Part shown: positions 1 through 12,310 of the stretch, in pieces | How positions within the stretch are numbered: position 1 is the first letter of the stretch | How the letters are laid out: each line of letters begins with the position of its first letter | NCBI GenBank assembly: GCA_024741835.1 | Contig: JAENRP010000045.1 | Span: forward strand, 103,327 to 167,326 | Reading direction: 5' to 3' | DNA length: 64,000 nucleotides | Origin: Diplocarpon mali | Taxonomy: Eukaryota > Ascomycota > Leotiomycetes > Helotiales > Drepanopezizaceae | Translations under genes and position numbers: made by a program | The notes under the pieces: generated by a model | What the model was told of the DNA's origin: nothing | Database searches by the model: none | The model's input: the letters and a program-made list of their open reading frames with translations, nothing else

Positions 1-3000
1 AAAAAAAGGCCGTATCAATGATTCTGCCCGTTTCGCCAGAGGAGAGGAAACGCAACGCCCCTGGCACGTACGACGCGAGGCGGACCAGTAGGCTCCAACT
101 CCGGCATCTCTCATGTTCGTGTTCACGTTCGTCCCATCCTCTGCGCCGCCGGCGTCACGTCGACCGGCCTCCGGACGGCTCGAACGGCGCGGTGGAGATG
201 GCGGTGGGGGCACCCGGTCGAGGCGTCGGCTGCAGCGGCACATCAATACAGTACCGCGTCCAAAGCTCGAGTGCCAGCGACCGGGGAGAGTGGGGCTCTC
301 CTTCTTCCCACTTCTATTCTTATCGGATCTCTATTTCTCGTCTCGATTCTGTTGATCCCTTCCTCGCGGCGCAATCATTAATCCTCCGCGAGAGAGTCAC
401 GAGCCGAGAACCGGGAACGGGACCCCTCCCCTCCCGCACGAGAGATCTCTCTCTCTCTCTCTCGACACAAGGGGGCGGCAGGTTGGTAAGCAGCTCTCTC
501 GCAATAAGCTTTATCGAATATACCTTAAGCTCTGCAGAGACAGCCCCGGCACCAACCCCTGGTATAAGACAGGACCGCACTGTACTGTACTGTCCTGTAC
601 TGTCCTGTATATTGACTCTCCAAGTGCTTAGCGAGCCGAGCAGGCGATAAGGATAAGGATGTGAGCAGCCCCCCCGAGATAAGGGACCCCGTCCAGACAT
701 CTCGACCTGCGACTGGTCGAACGGAAGCGAGGCGGGGCAGTCTGTGTCGTCGGCGCTAGAAGCACTCGATTACTTTACTGCTCCTCTCTTAACATTCCTC
801 CTATTGCCAGCATCACATCAATTGCACCCGCCCCGGACTTGGTGTCTGTCAGGACCCTGCCTCGCGACGTACTCCGCGTCATCCTCCGCGTGCCCGTCCG
901 ACTCCACGTCGCGAAAGAGAAGAAGAAAAAAAAACCCCCTCATTCCTCGAGGTCCCAAGCGTGTCCCTGCCGCGCATTGCGCCAACCCGAGCGGTATCAC
1001 TTGCATTGCGGCGCCCGAGGGGAGAGGCCGAGGGAGGGGAGCGGGGGGAAAGGAGAATCAACCAGAGGCATGTTCGATATATAAAGTCCGGCGGGTGCAG
1101 CATCGCAGCGCACCGCCGGAATGAAGTGTCCTTGGTCCGCCATGCCCGTCTTCTGCTCCTCGCCTCGCACCCGCGCGACAGCACGGCTTCGCGACCGACG
1201 CGATCCACCGCGTGCCGAGAGCAAAGGGTCCATGGCAGGTCTGGAGAGGTCGGAGGCTCAGAGCAGGTTGCCACTTGTTCCCCTCACCTTCCTCTCGCGC
1301 CCTGTATCTCACCAAGCCAGGGGGTGGCGAGTCCGTCGTTTCGTGGCCCGACCAAGTCGACCAGGTCGCGCGACTCGAGTGGACGCTTTCTTCTCCCGCA
1401 TGCGCGTGGCTCGCGCAGCCTCGTTGCGGAGTGGGCTTGTTGTAATGTCCGATATCGTAACAGATGGCATTCCCATGACATCTCTGGGTGCTGGTGCAAA
1501 CTTCAACGCCCGGATCTCCAAGATCTGATAACGCGATGACCTAAGCCGCAACCGAGATATTCGTTTTCCCTCTCGGCCTGGTGGTCCCCGAACCCGGCCG
1601 TGGGCTATTTTGGATGAGGGATCCGAGGGCCTCGCTCTCGTTCGGCACATGGGACTGGGAATGGCTGCTGCTATTGTGGTCGACGAGACCCAGGACCCCT
1701 ATGTTGCGACGGGAGACTAGGACGTGACAGCCGGATTGGCTCTGTGCGCTTCTTCACGCTCCGGGGACCTCGAGGCTTGGCATCTGTGTCTCGCCCGAGA
1801 AACATCGACTTGCTGTCGGCGGACGATGCGTTGCTCGATTCCATCGTCCGTGTCGCCTTCTGCACGCCGAGCCTCGAGCCGGCGCCCTTCTCACGCGTGG
1901 GTCAGTGTCGTCGGGGACTGCGGGCCCTCGGGCTGTCAGCGGCTCACGAACGCATCTCCGTAGATACTTGGAACTCCCGCATTCCGCGGAGGTTGCAGGT
2001 GGTATCGCAGCTCACGTGGATCACGCCCGGGGGTTTACGGTCTGGGCCACTACAGTACACAGGACGCAGTACTCCCATCGAAGGCTTGACTCACGGCACC
2101 ATGGAAGCCGCCGAACAACGACAGAAGCACCGGCATTCGACCGGTCGGACGACCTCGTCTCCAGATCCCATGCGCCATCCTGGCCCGAATCTCCTCCTCG
2201 CCAATCACCAGCCGCTGTCGCGCGCCAACCCCCTGAGTCGCGGCTAGACTACACAGGCGTAGCTTGCTGTCGGTTCGCTCTCCGCGAACACCCGCCCAAG
2301 CTTATCATCCGTGGCTTGCTTCACCCTACGAGTGCCGTGGACCGTCAGGATCTTTAGGCTTTCACCGACGGCCTCCCTCCTCCCGCACAACCAAACCCCG
2401 CTCGCGAACAGACGACCTGCGCACGGAAAGAGAACAGGCCGACCGCATCCGACCAGGATACACAGTCTCCCCCGACTGTCCGCGGGCCGGTAGTCCAGCC
2501 GCCGCGAAAGCTGATGGATGGAGCTGGGACGAATAAGTAGCCACAGCTTCAACATCCATCCCTGCTCCCCTCACAAGGACCAGGCTCCTTGCATCCGGAC
2601 ATATATCCGCACTCGATGGGCCGTCCCCAGACGTCGACCTACCCTGTCGGACGCCTCGGTCGGTCCCCACGGCAGTGACCCCCGGCGGGCCAGCGGAGCG
2701 TCACGGAGGGTAGAGATGCTCCTCTCCATCCCGCCGACCAGACGCAATTCCTGGAATTGGATAGGGCATGCTGCGTCTGAGTCACTGCGAGGAATCTCAA
2801 GACGTCGCCAGAACGGGGCACGGACGGGGCGGTCTTTCAAGCTGGATCATCCCGGGAATGTGAAGACAGAGGGGTACGAGAGACCGAGAGAGGACCCCTC
2901 CTTGGCACAAAATGCCCTCCGAGCGTCGCCTTCTCCGCCTCTGATTCGACGGAGCGAAGGCAGCTTGCCTTCTAGCAGCGCTTCAGCGCAGCCTATCCGC

Positions 3001-4388
3001 GGTCGCGAGACACTGTGGCGTTGGGGGACATGCCTTACGAGGAACCTGTGGAGCGTGATAGTCACGGCATGGCTATTTGACCACTGACTGTCAAAATCAA
3101 AAAGGCATGTTTCATGGGGGGTCTTCTAATGGAAATGTTTCTAAATGGCATCTGCATCTTTCAAATGCCGAGAATAAAGTGGAACCCTTACGGCATGCCT
3201 CAACTACTTGAAAGCTCCTGCCGCTCTATGGAGGTTGCTCCCGCGGGGAAAAGGATCGTAAGAGAGTAGTATTTATGTACCTAATACCTCTTGAACGTTA
3301 AATTTTCTTGATTTAAATTTTTAGAATTTCCCACCATGATAGATATGTATATATATATATATATATATATACTTCTAGATGAGTAAGCTAAGATTATATT
3401 TGCTTGGCATTTGAAGTATAGAGTTGAGCATAAGTCATAACCGAGTTATAGCATCAAAGCATTCTCGTAATAACCCACGTACATGAGCTAAACGTCCTCT
3501 TTTCCCCTACTCTGACCTTTCTTTCCCCTCTGCCTTTTGCCCTCTCTTATAAAAAGGAGTGGAGACCCTTGAACTAAGCTGTTCGAGTGGAAGCAGATCA
3601 CTCATGGCGCAGGAAGAACTAATACGCGCCGCCATTTACGAAGGGGTTTCTACCCAAGATCTTTTTATCATCAGGGGGTGTACTCAACATAGAACGCGCC
3701 AAGCATGAGAACCATCTCGCTTGGCAAGGCAGCGGGCGCCTTCGGCTGGTTGAGGTACGCTATGGACGGCTCGACTATATTCGAGGCATTGGAAACGTTC
3801 GGCCGGTGGTAAAGAGTGAAACCCGTCCTAGGTCACGGGTAAGGCTGTCGGTGGAATAGGGAAGTGACAGGTATGTTTTCCCCTGTTGCCGAGAACCCGC
3901 TGCAGCTTGAGCAGGATAATTGGGTGTCTTAATGACCAGAGTACCTATCGCAGCGGCGAGGCAGAGACGCGGGGGTCGGACAGGTGTGAGTAGCATCGTA
4001 TGATTGAGGTATCCTCCATCTAGTAAGTACTTATTAAGCTTTTATGCAGAGACGTCGCGAACTCTAATCCCACCATTTCCTTCCTTCTTTAGCTTCTCTA
4101 CAACTTCTGGATGGCTGCCCGGTAGATCGTGGTCCGAGGTTTGTCAAACTCAAATCTCAGACCTTCCCTTCCTTGGGCTTCTAGAATTTCTGGAAAGCTG
4201 CCTGCGAGAAGACGGTCAGCGGTCACCTGCTCGTGTATCCACGTGACCCTACCGCTATCACCACGTGCACCCGATAAGCTTCAATCTTTTTTTTTTTTCC
4301 CCCTCCGACGGACTGAGATTCTCAGCTCCGGCGCGGGTCCACGACTCCCACCTCCCCCGCCAGATCAGCAGCACTCGCAACCGCAATC
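1..4388. other. gene-free 5' region
   Basis: I find no convincing gene in the first 4.4 kb. Positions 1-3100 are GC-rich, so many frames stay open by chance on both strands, but none shows a recognisable domain, a plausible start with spliceable exons, or low-complexity typical of a real protein. From about 3100 to 4000 the base composition becomes more AT-rich. The last 300 bases before 4389 are probably the promoter and 5' leader of the nop16 gene; they include a pyrimidine tract at about 4289-4304. Confidence 0.5.
3347..3371. repeat. (TA)n microsatellite
   Basis: A run of alternating T and A of about 25 bases lies in the AT-rich intergenic stretch. Confidence 0.95.
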
Positions 4389-5149
4389 ATGGGTCGCGAG
4401 CTCCAGAAAAAGAAGAAGAGATCTTCGATCGCGAAGATCAAGATGAAGCCGAAGAGCAAGAGAGTCAATCCTTTGGGCAACCCAATCATCGCCGCGAACT
4501 GGTACACGCCCCTCACACGCAACGCCAACGCAATAGAAGACTAACGGCTCCCCCCTCCAGGAAGCAAAACGAGACCCTCACCCAGAATTACCGCCGCCTG
4601 GGTCTCACCTCGCGGCTCAACGCTGCCACCGGCGGCACCGAGAAGCTGCGACCAGGCGAAGCCAGCAAATCCTCCACAGCCTCCAAACTAGCCATCTCCA
4701 ACGCCACCCCCAAGCAATTCGCGCCCACGTCGGCACGCATCGAGCGGGATCCGGGCACGGGGAAGATCCTGCGCGTCATCCACGACGGCAAGAAGGAGAA
4801 TCCCCTCAACGACCCACTGAACGACATCGAGGACGCGGAGATGGCGGACGACGGCGAGGAGTTCGCCGGCTTCGACGCGGGGAGGGCTGAGAAGGAGAAG
4901 CAAGAGGCGCGAGACATCGTGCGGAAGCTGGAGGAGCAGGCGTCCATGGTGGCCGAGAAGCGGGAGCGGACGCAGAGCGAGCGCGAGAGGGAGTGGATCG
5001 AGCGGCTGGTGCTAGCCTATGGCGAGGACTTTGTGAGGATGGCGAGGGACCGCAGGCTCAATCCTATGCAGCAGACGCCGAACGACTTGCGGAGGAGGGT
5101 CGGGAAGTGGAAGGCTAAGCAAGGGAAGAGTGCTGTAGTGGAGGCTTGA
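4389..5149 (+). CDS. nop16: Nucleolar protein 16 (60S ribosome biogenesis)
   Basis: Nop16-family protein of 233 residues, encoded by exons 4389-4501 and 4561-5149 around a 59-nt intron (4502-4560). The start is chosen because it opens with the family's MGREL(Q)KKKKRSS motif, followed by a Lys-rich stretch and NPLGNPIIAANW; splicing restores the Trp codon and leads into the conserved NETLTQNYRRLGL block. The middle is acidic, followed by a helical charged region (about residues 140-190). The C-terminal part contains the WIERLVLAYGEDFVRMARD segment and a basic tail. In yeast and other fungi Nop16 sits in pre-60S particles in the nucleolus. The gene stands alone, with gene-poor flanks on both sides. 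The long in-frame extension upstream of 4389 has no family similarity and is rejected. Confidence 0.93.
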
Positions 5150-6249
5150 GAGGGTGGAGGCTGGAGGCTGGAGAGAAGAGAGGGCTGGGGATGCGTGTGC
5201 TGCGTTGGCTTGCTCAAGAACGGCCACTAACAGAGAGCAGTCGTGGAGTCCAACTGGGCAAGGTAGCCAAGTGAGGTGTTTTAGGTACAGAAAGCTTCTT
5301 CCAAGCGGAGTCCGGCGTGCAAGGCGGCTACATGCATTTCAAATGTCGAGGCGAATTCGGTTCCAGTATTCTCAAGCCATATCATCCCCGATCCACCCCT
5401 CTCCTTCCGAGTCCCCCCCGGCCTCTCAAAAGCCCACAGACACAGCACGCAAACAACGCACTCTCGGCCTTCCACCCGCCCCCCCAAAACGACATGCGCC
5501 TCGCAGCCGTTCCAGAGGGGAGGGCTTGGAGAAGCCAGGCTCCGGAGAGAGCGGGAGTGCTGCCAGGGAAAGGATGTCACCGTCCTTGTGCCGCTGCCGC
5601 TGCCGCTGCCGCAGGCCCGTGCTCGTGCTCGTGCGCCCGGGATCCATATGCATTCCATGCCAGCCTTCCCTACGTATGTGGGCAGTACATCCTCGCAGCG
5701 CGCGAATTTCCCGCGAGGCCGTGCGTACGCCCGAAAGCTCGGCTCGGCTACGGGGCGCTCTCTTGCGACGGCCTTCGTAAGAGGGGAGCAGGCCTTTGTG
5801 ACCTTTTCCGAACTCGAGCTTAATATAACTAGCTCTGTAAGTACCTTGGAGCCTCGCCTTGATACCTTTACCGCTGGGCATCTCTTCCTTTGATTTGGTT
5901 CTCTTCTCCCGAAGAACTTCTCCCGAAGGACTTCTCCCGAAGGACTTCTCCCGAAGGATCAGATGTCAGCGTCGCGAGTGCTCGCTCTTCCGACAGCTTG
6001 GGATCCTGCGTCGACTTACTGCTGGCTCTCTGGTCAGCTAGCGATGCTCCGGGCCCTGTCAACGAATGACCCGTCGTTGCAGCCCGTGCAAATGACTCTC
6101 CACGTCAAGTTCTGTACACAACGAGAAGTCCAGACTACGTTTTTGCTATCGTACAAGAATTGGACAGCGTGGCGAGAACTTCTCGATGGTCTACTCCAGC
6201 CATCCACCCGCAAGCCGGAGCCGATGGATTGCCTACCACGACGACTCTT
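5150..6249. other. intergenic region
   Basis: About 1.1 kb between nop16 and the 3' end of the convergent peptidase gene. Open frames on both strands look like composition artefacts. The only clear structure is the 14-bp tandem repeat at 5903-5958. Confidence 0.55.
5903..5958. repeat. 14-bp minisatellite, four copies
   Basis: The unit CTTCTCCCGAAGGA occurs four times head to tail, with one substitution in the first copy. Each unit contains the partial palindrome CTTC...GAAG. Confidence 0.95.
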
Positions 6250-7196
6250 CTACTGACTGACAAAAGGCATCTCGACGTAAGTGATGCTGACGCGATCTCC
6301 CTCGACGGAGGACTGCGTATTGACAACCTGGGTGTCGTTCCACCGCACGACAGTCATCCGGGTGTTGTTCGCCCCCGTCTCGACATCTCCTGGGACCACA
6401 CACTCGCCATCCAGGTAGCATGCCCGTGCATCCAAGATCGATGCGCTGCCCCAGTCGGGGAAGACGTACTGGTTCCCCTCCAAATCCGTCCCGGCCTCGA
6501 CAATCCTACAGCGTTCCAGATCAGCACGTACTCGCCGCGCAGGTGGGATTCGACGCTTACCACTCGGCCGAGCTTCCAGGCGCGGGGAACGTCGGGCCCC
6601 GCCACAGTTTCGTGGCATCTTGGCTGTGCACAAAGGACTGGCTCGTGTTGAGGTTGGTGAGTGTTACGCGGCCGGAGTAGCCAGCCTTTGTCGTGTTGAC
6701 GGACACCCGAAGATGCTCTCCTTCTGAGATGGCCAGTTCTGCCGTGGTGAGTAGTACCGGGTCGGCGGGGACCCTGGGCCAGGAATTAGAGGCCGGCGAG
6801 GCACGAGTGGGTCGACGTCGCAGGTCGGGAGCCTCACCATTCGTAGAAGCCGGTATACTCGGCGCTTCCGTTCGCCCACAGAGACATGATGACGCCGGCT
6901 TGCCAAAGCCCTCGCACGGCGGGAGTCGTGGACGGGAGGAAACCGTCCAGGCCGACCCAGTACGAGGCCGTGTACTGGTCAACCTTCTGGCGCGGGCATC
7001 GGGGAAGTGTGAGATGCGGCATGACGAGTGTTGCCTCCGCCAGGTTGAAGCCGGAAGCATTCACGGACGGGTTGAAATGCTCGGCAATCTGGACGGGCCC
7101 TCCCCACGTCTCGTCGTAGAACGGCTGGTAAGGGCGGTCTTCGGCTGCAGAGACGCAGCCCAACGGCGCAGCCAGCAGGAGAGCGTCAATCCTCAT
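6250..7196 (-). CDS. Secreted glutamic peptidase (family G1, eqolisin)
   Basis: Acid endopeptidase of the fungal eqolisin family, 275 residues, with exons 7196-6838, 6773-6561 and 6505-6250. The introns are 64 and 55 nt, and both junctions restore a Trp codon. The chosen Met begins a hydrophobic signal peptide (about residues 1-17); an upstream in-frame Met at 7229 is possible. Family blocks follow in order: YWVGLDG (79-85), LWQAGV with the catalytic Gln at about 99, YEW (118-120), then AEWIVE with the catalytic Glu at about 190. A single disulfide could form in the C-terminal part (ACYLDGEC). The protein is shorter at its N terminus than aspergilloglutamic peptidase and shows no obvious long propeptide. 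It is expected to be secreted and to act at low pH. It has no functional partner nearby. Confidence 0.9.
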
Positions 7197-8507
7197 CGTC
7201 GCAATCGGCGGAGCTTTGTGGGCGGGCACTCGAGAGCGTGACGAGCTCGCTGCATTTTAAAGAGCTGTCGATCTCCTCGACCAAGTCGCAATACGAGCAT
7301 CCCCACAATTCTAGCCACATTTGATTGGCCGCTAAACCAAGGGGCGCGGGTCGCCAACGACGACCGCGGCTGTACGTGCTTTTCATCGATACCCTAGCTA
7401 TGCTGGATCCTCCACCCCTCCACAACCCCCCGGAAAGCTTGAATGGGTGCTGGCATGATGCGTGCTCATCTCTCCCCCAGACCGGGATGGATCGCATGAT
7501 TGTGAGCAGTCGAGAAGCCCGTGCCCTTCGCTGTCGTATCCCAGATGTCTCTGCGTACTTACCGCCCCCCGCTGCAGCCTCGGCAACCTCTCGCTTCGAG
7601 ACCCGGCCCCTGCCAAGCCAAGCCATGCCCTCGCCCCTTTCTTGGATCTCGCTTAAAGCGTGCTTGTGTTTGCCCGGTGTTTACTCTGCGACAGCACCTC
7701 CTGTCGTGCTACGGCGTCGCTTGGCGTGATATCACACGCTTTGGTTGCCATGGATAGATCCGGGGACGTTCGGGCAGGCGTTTCGCGCCCAGGCAGTCAG
7801 CGGTTCCAATATCTCCTCGGCAGGGACGACGGCGAATGGGAGAGGAGTTCGGCGAACCATGGAGTAGCCAGAAGTCGATGCACGTCCTGCATTCACGTAG
7901 CGTCTTGTATCGCATGCTGGAAAATTCAGGACTGCTCATCATGAAGGAGAAGAGCGGATCGCGGCACGACGACACAGCAGGTGCCAGGCTGTTGGTTAGC
8001 GTCTACTTTCTGTCCTTGCTGTCAATACGTGCGAGACAAAGACCCTACGGGAATTCCCGATTCTGCCTTGGAAGCGTCAGGCCAGTCGCAGAAGAATCAG
8101 ACTGTTCTCTACCTCGTGCTCTTCTGACAAAGCCCAGTGATGCGGACTGTGGACTTACGAAGGCCAAGGCACTTATCATTGGAAAAGCAGGCTAACCCGA
8201 GCTTATACTGGAACCTCCCTCGAGACGCGCCCTTGGTCGGAGAAAGCCTCTGACACGACCTACGCATCCAAGAGGCCTGGGTGAAGAAAAATGGGAGTTA
8301 ATCAGCGCGATTCGACCCGAGAAACCCCAGCCGCAAAACACACGGATCAGAGTCCCCGTCAAATAACCTGAACAGATCGCTCTTCTTAGGCGGCCGGGGG
8401 TGCATGTGTTTCTCGTCATCACGTGAGCCGGTGCGCAAGCTTCCACCCTTGGTCGGTTGGCGACTAACAACAGGACACTGCTGTACTTAACGCAGCGCGA
8501 GGCTCTC
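7197..8507. other. intergenic region upstream of the peptidase
   Basis: I see no gene. The first several hundred bases should hold the promoter of the leftward peptidase gene. The remaining open frames are mutually overlapping and lack recognisable domains. Confidence 0.5.
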
Positions 8508-8881
8508 ATGGCTCCGGGGGTCTCGATCTTCGGTATCGGAGGCATCGGGGCTGTCTACGCATGCCTTCTCTCCCGTGCCGTGCTAGCTTCCAGCATGGTC
8601 ACGATCTGCCGATCGAACTTCGAATCGGCGTCACAGGATGGCTTTATCATACCCTCAACCCTGTGAGGGTGTGAGGGGAGTGTAGGAGGATACGGCCTGT
8701 TGTTGTCCGAGCGGAGGGCGGAGCAGCGGCAGTCGACCCCAATGCTCTGTTCGACTATGTCCTGGTCTGCTCGGAGGTCTTGCCAGCTGTTCCATCGACC
8801 GCTGAGCTCATCAAGCCCGCAGTGTCGTCGAAAGCGACGTTTGTATTCATCGAGATCGGAATCGCTACCGAGGACCCTTAG
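8508..8881 (+). pseudogene. Relic of a ketopantoate reductase (ApbA/PanE family)
   Basis: The frame from ATG 8508 encodes an N-terminal nucleotide-binding motif (VSIFGIGGIGAVYACLLSRA, a GxGxxG Rossmann turn) and ends at TGA 8664-8666. About 10 bases later a different frame continues the family with RPVVVRAEGG and DPNALFDYVLVCSEVLP, then FVFIEIGIATEDP, and stops at TAG near 8879. These pieces match the expected order of the NADPH-binding half of fungal 2-dehydropantoate 2-reductase-like proteins. The shift between frames, the stops and the loss of the helical C-terminal domain indicate a decayed partial copy. No canonical intron rescues the junction. The intact family reduces ketopantoate in pantothenate synthesis, although many fungal members have unknown substrates. 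Confidence 0.72.
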
Positions 8882-10368
8882 TCCAAGTTGCCCACCCATT
8901 TATCACTAAGCCTGTGTATCTCCAGGCTACACAAATCAGCATCAGATCAAGAATTCGCCGTCGGGAAAAGAGGGACAGGTAGCGATCCGAAGATCTCTCG
9001 GGCCGAACCGTACAGCGGCCGGGGTCAAACGAGTACGAAACTCTCCCAGATCGCAAGGAAGGGCGGCGAATCCCCCAATGCAGGCGAGCGAGCGGCGACG
9101 AAGATACGCTGGAGATACGGAGAAGCGAGCAGAGATTAAGCCTGAGCTCAAGCAGACGCCTCTGTCCGAGTCCAAGGCCGAGTCCTCGGAGATCCCCGCT
9201 GGAAAAGAAAGGGGGGCACCCCGTGGTCAATCCTGCCCGTGAGACTCGTGGCGAGGGCTCCGCGGCGTCGGCGCCAGCGACAACGACAGAGAGGCGGCGA
9301 GCGAGGACGGTGGGTGAGGAAGATCACGGTACCGATCCGAGCGCAGAGTAGATGTCAGGATTGGAGAGAAGAGACAAAGACTGTGGGTGAGGCATCCTCC
9401 GTGGCTTGAGCTTTGGGCGCGGACAGCCTGCAGTCCTCTGCGGCCTCTCAAGATGGGAAGTCTCGATGCTATGAATAGTCGATTACCAGGTCCCCCGGGG
9501 ACCAAGCGGGAGGGGTGAAATATATCCCCCCAGAACCGCTAGCAGTGGCTTTCTGACCGTGGTTGCTTGGAGCATGCATATTACAACAAGAGAACTTCTG
9601 TCCCCACCGCCCAGCCCCAGGTTCTCACATGAAATGCGCCTTTGCCAACCTCGGTGACCGGTTCGCGGCTGAACCTCCGAGCTTCCTAGTTTTTTCCCCC
9701 TCGAGATTTTAGGTTACATCGGGGCTCCAGGTCTCCATGAATTGCAATCGGCTAAGCACCGGTGTGCAAGATCGCTCCGGCCGCGCAAAATAGATCATCG
9801 AGATCGAACGAAACGAAGATCGTGCTGAAAGCCCGAGGACGTAACGAGCTTGGTCACGTGCAGAGACTTCTGAATGCCTCGCTTGCGAAGGGGGCCAGGT
9901 AAACAACGCTACTCACCGGATTTCTAGAAAAGTGAGTCTCACGCCCAGCTAGGGCGCTCTCGAGGGCAAGCCAGAACCAGAGATGCATGCCCGACTCATC
10001 GGAAGCGCTGCGAACGAGAGCTGCCAGCAAAGCAGAGACTAACCGGCAAAAGCGAGGCTGCCAGCTGAACTTGACTACTGAAAGTCCAAGGCGGCTTCTT
10101 CACGTCTCAGGAATTCTTGCGTCTCCGACAAGCGCGGTGGTATCTTTTAGCTGAGGGTTACCTGGAGTCAGGCTTGGGCGAAGGCACCTCTCCTCTCTGT
10201 ATACGCCAGAGAATATCCAGTCGGCCCATTATTCCCCTTGCACCAGATCGTCCTTCCATACCAAGCCAACCGAAGTAGAGAAAAAAATCATCGATCACCA
10301 ACACAACCCTGACGAGTACCGACCCTTTCAACATACCATCTTCAGTCACCCGCCGCTGATCGGGCATC
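8882..10368. other. gene-free region
   Basis: No supportable gene. Sequence after 8881 no longer resembles ketopantoate reductase, so the C-terminal half of that relic is missing or unrecognisable. Positions 8950-9240 contain charged open frames without similarity that I can name. Confidence 0.45.
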
Positions 10369-10857
10369 ATGTCTTCCGTGCAGGATAGCTGCGATCGGCT
10401 CCATCTCACCGTCAAGTTGTCCGAAGTACTTGAAACAGACTGGGAACAAGTTGCTCTGGAGCTCAGTATCAGGAGCGGAAAGAGATTTCCGGAGGATGCC
10501 GTTCGAAAGCGATGATCTAGATGGGGCCTCGCGCAGGTGAAGACTGGTGGAGGCATGCCGCCCCGGAAAGGAGAGAGAAAGATGGCACCACGCAAGATCA
10601 AGCCCAAGGCAGGTGCAGGCATCGAAGGCGCGGGCGACGACGAGGCCGAAGAGGAAAGGCTCGCTACTGGTCTGTGGCCGAAGAGGAAGGGGAAGGGAAG
10701 GGCAGAAAGAAGGGGGGAGCTACGACCCCGGCGAGAGAAGAGCTGGCGGAGAGGGACGCTGTCGTCCGGGACGGCGAGGACGAGGAGCGCTCCGAGGACC
10801 GAGAGGAAGGCAAGCACTTTGGCGGAGATGAGCAGGATGACACTGATCGGGCTCTGA
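10369..10857 (+). pseudogene. Possible broken Myb/SANT-like ORF
   Basis: From ATG 10369 a frame encodes about 48 residues (including LHLTVKLSEVLETDWEQVA and FPEDAVRKR) that resemble the small fungal Myb/SANT-like domain, in which a Trp-containing helix is followed by AVRxRxxR. It is cut by TGA at 10513-10515 and then continues in the same frame to 10857 as a Lys/Arg/Glu-rich tail. The interrupted codon follows an Arg codon CGA and could itself be a mutated CGA. The opposite strand has a longer uninterrupted frame (10158-10994), but its composition looks like an artefact. The call rests on weak motif similarity. Confidence 0.3.
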
Positions 10858-12310
10858 GCCGTGCTGGAGGTGATCCCGATGGCTGGTTCCTGCTCGCTCG
10901 AGCAAGGTAGAATGCAGGCTAGTATTGAGATTCTTGGGACAGAGGAGATCCGTAGGTGCTTGGAAGACTCGAGTCTTCGGACTCGGCAGGACATCAGAAC
11001 ATTCTCATCGGGAGCAATTTTTGGGTCCCTCCACTATAAACGTCGCAAGGCATCATGCTCACGGGGCTGATGCCCACGGCTCCGCGAGGTACGTCGCAGA
11101 CTTGAATTTCCGGCTGTGTACAAGGACTCGAGAGGGGTGAGATGCGGGCGCCCTCTACTGACCAGCCAGCTTGTTGTTCGACAGTATCAGTCGTTCTCAG
11201 TCTTTCGTCTTGTCAGAATCAGTCTCTACGGTGGATAAAGTTCCTGTGCTCTCTGATGTGGGCCAAGATATCCAAGGTACCGTTTGTAAGATTCGGATGT
11301 GAGGGTCGCTCTACTGTGTCGTGCGAGGGACAATTGTCCGTCCCTACTCATTCGAGTAGCATAGGACTCCACTGATCGCTTTTTACTGCGGTCCTTACCC
11401 GTTGTCAGAAGCGGGAAATGCCTTTTCATCTGACCAGGAGCATGGGCGTACAGCCCCGACGCAGAATCAGAGTGAGTCTCCTGTATCTCTCTGCCCGCTC
11501 GTGCCGTCTCCCCTCGGTGGTCGCAAGGTGGTTTTGCCCCGACCCTACACCATGGATCATCACGGATGCTGCATCGCTCCCAGCCACGTGAAATCTACCG
11601 CTCGACTCGCTCTATCCAGTAGACTGTGCGTGAGGTGCAAACCTGCATCATCTCTCGCATGGGGGTCTCGCCTACTGTTGGAATCACATTAGGTGATCAA
11701 GGACACAGGTGAAGCTTCTCGAATACATCGGATTGTATTCGTGTAAAAGCTTGCCCTCCAAGCTACTCCTCGTGAGCGTAGAGTAGATACAGTAGCTGCC
11801 CAGCCTGCACTGTCATGTGCCTTGTCACATGACCGTTGATCATATGATCTGTATGCCGACACTGAGAAGGTAACCCCGGAGGTGCACCAGCCATACAAGC
11901 ATTCGTCGGAGAAATTCATAGCCCCTGCCAGCCTTAAAACATAACTACGGGGTATAGCCTAGTCCCATCATACAGTAACCCTTCCTCTTCTAAAGCTGTG
12001 CCTGCGGAAAATTGGGCGACTGAAATGATCTGCAGATCTCAGTAGTTTTATAAACTTCAAGGCTAAAAGACCCGGCTTACTCGCTCGCTTGTTTCGAGTG
12101 GCTCTCCTCCCCTTGTTTACGGGGTGCTGATCAGTGGATTTCGACCCATGGGATCTGCGAGATGAATAACAAAGGAGCAGCCAAGTTGAGCGCGACAGCG
12201 CCCGACGCTCCTGGTTTTTCCATCTGCATTCCTTCTCGTATATGGTGAGACCCTCCCACTCCACCGCGGAATAAACAGCCTCTCGGCTAGCAGTTACTAC
12301 GCGGTCAAAC
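10858..12310. other. intergenic region upstream of the mannanase
   Basis: I see no gene. The sequence just before 12311 should contain the promoter of the mannanase gene. No regulatory site could be assigned with confidence. Confidence 0.5.

Noticed and set aside
10158..10994. Leftward open frame of 278 codons with one hydrophobic stretch
   Set aside because: No recognisable family; lies opposite the better-supported Myb-like frame and has Ser/Pro/Leu composition expected from the reverse of Glu/Lys/Arg-rich sequence.
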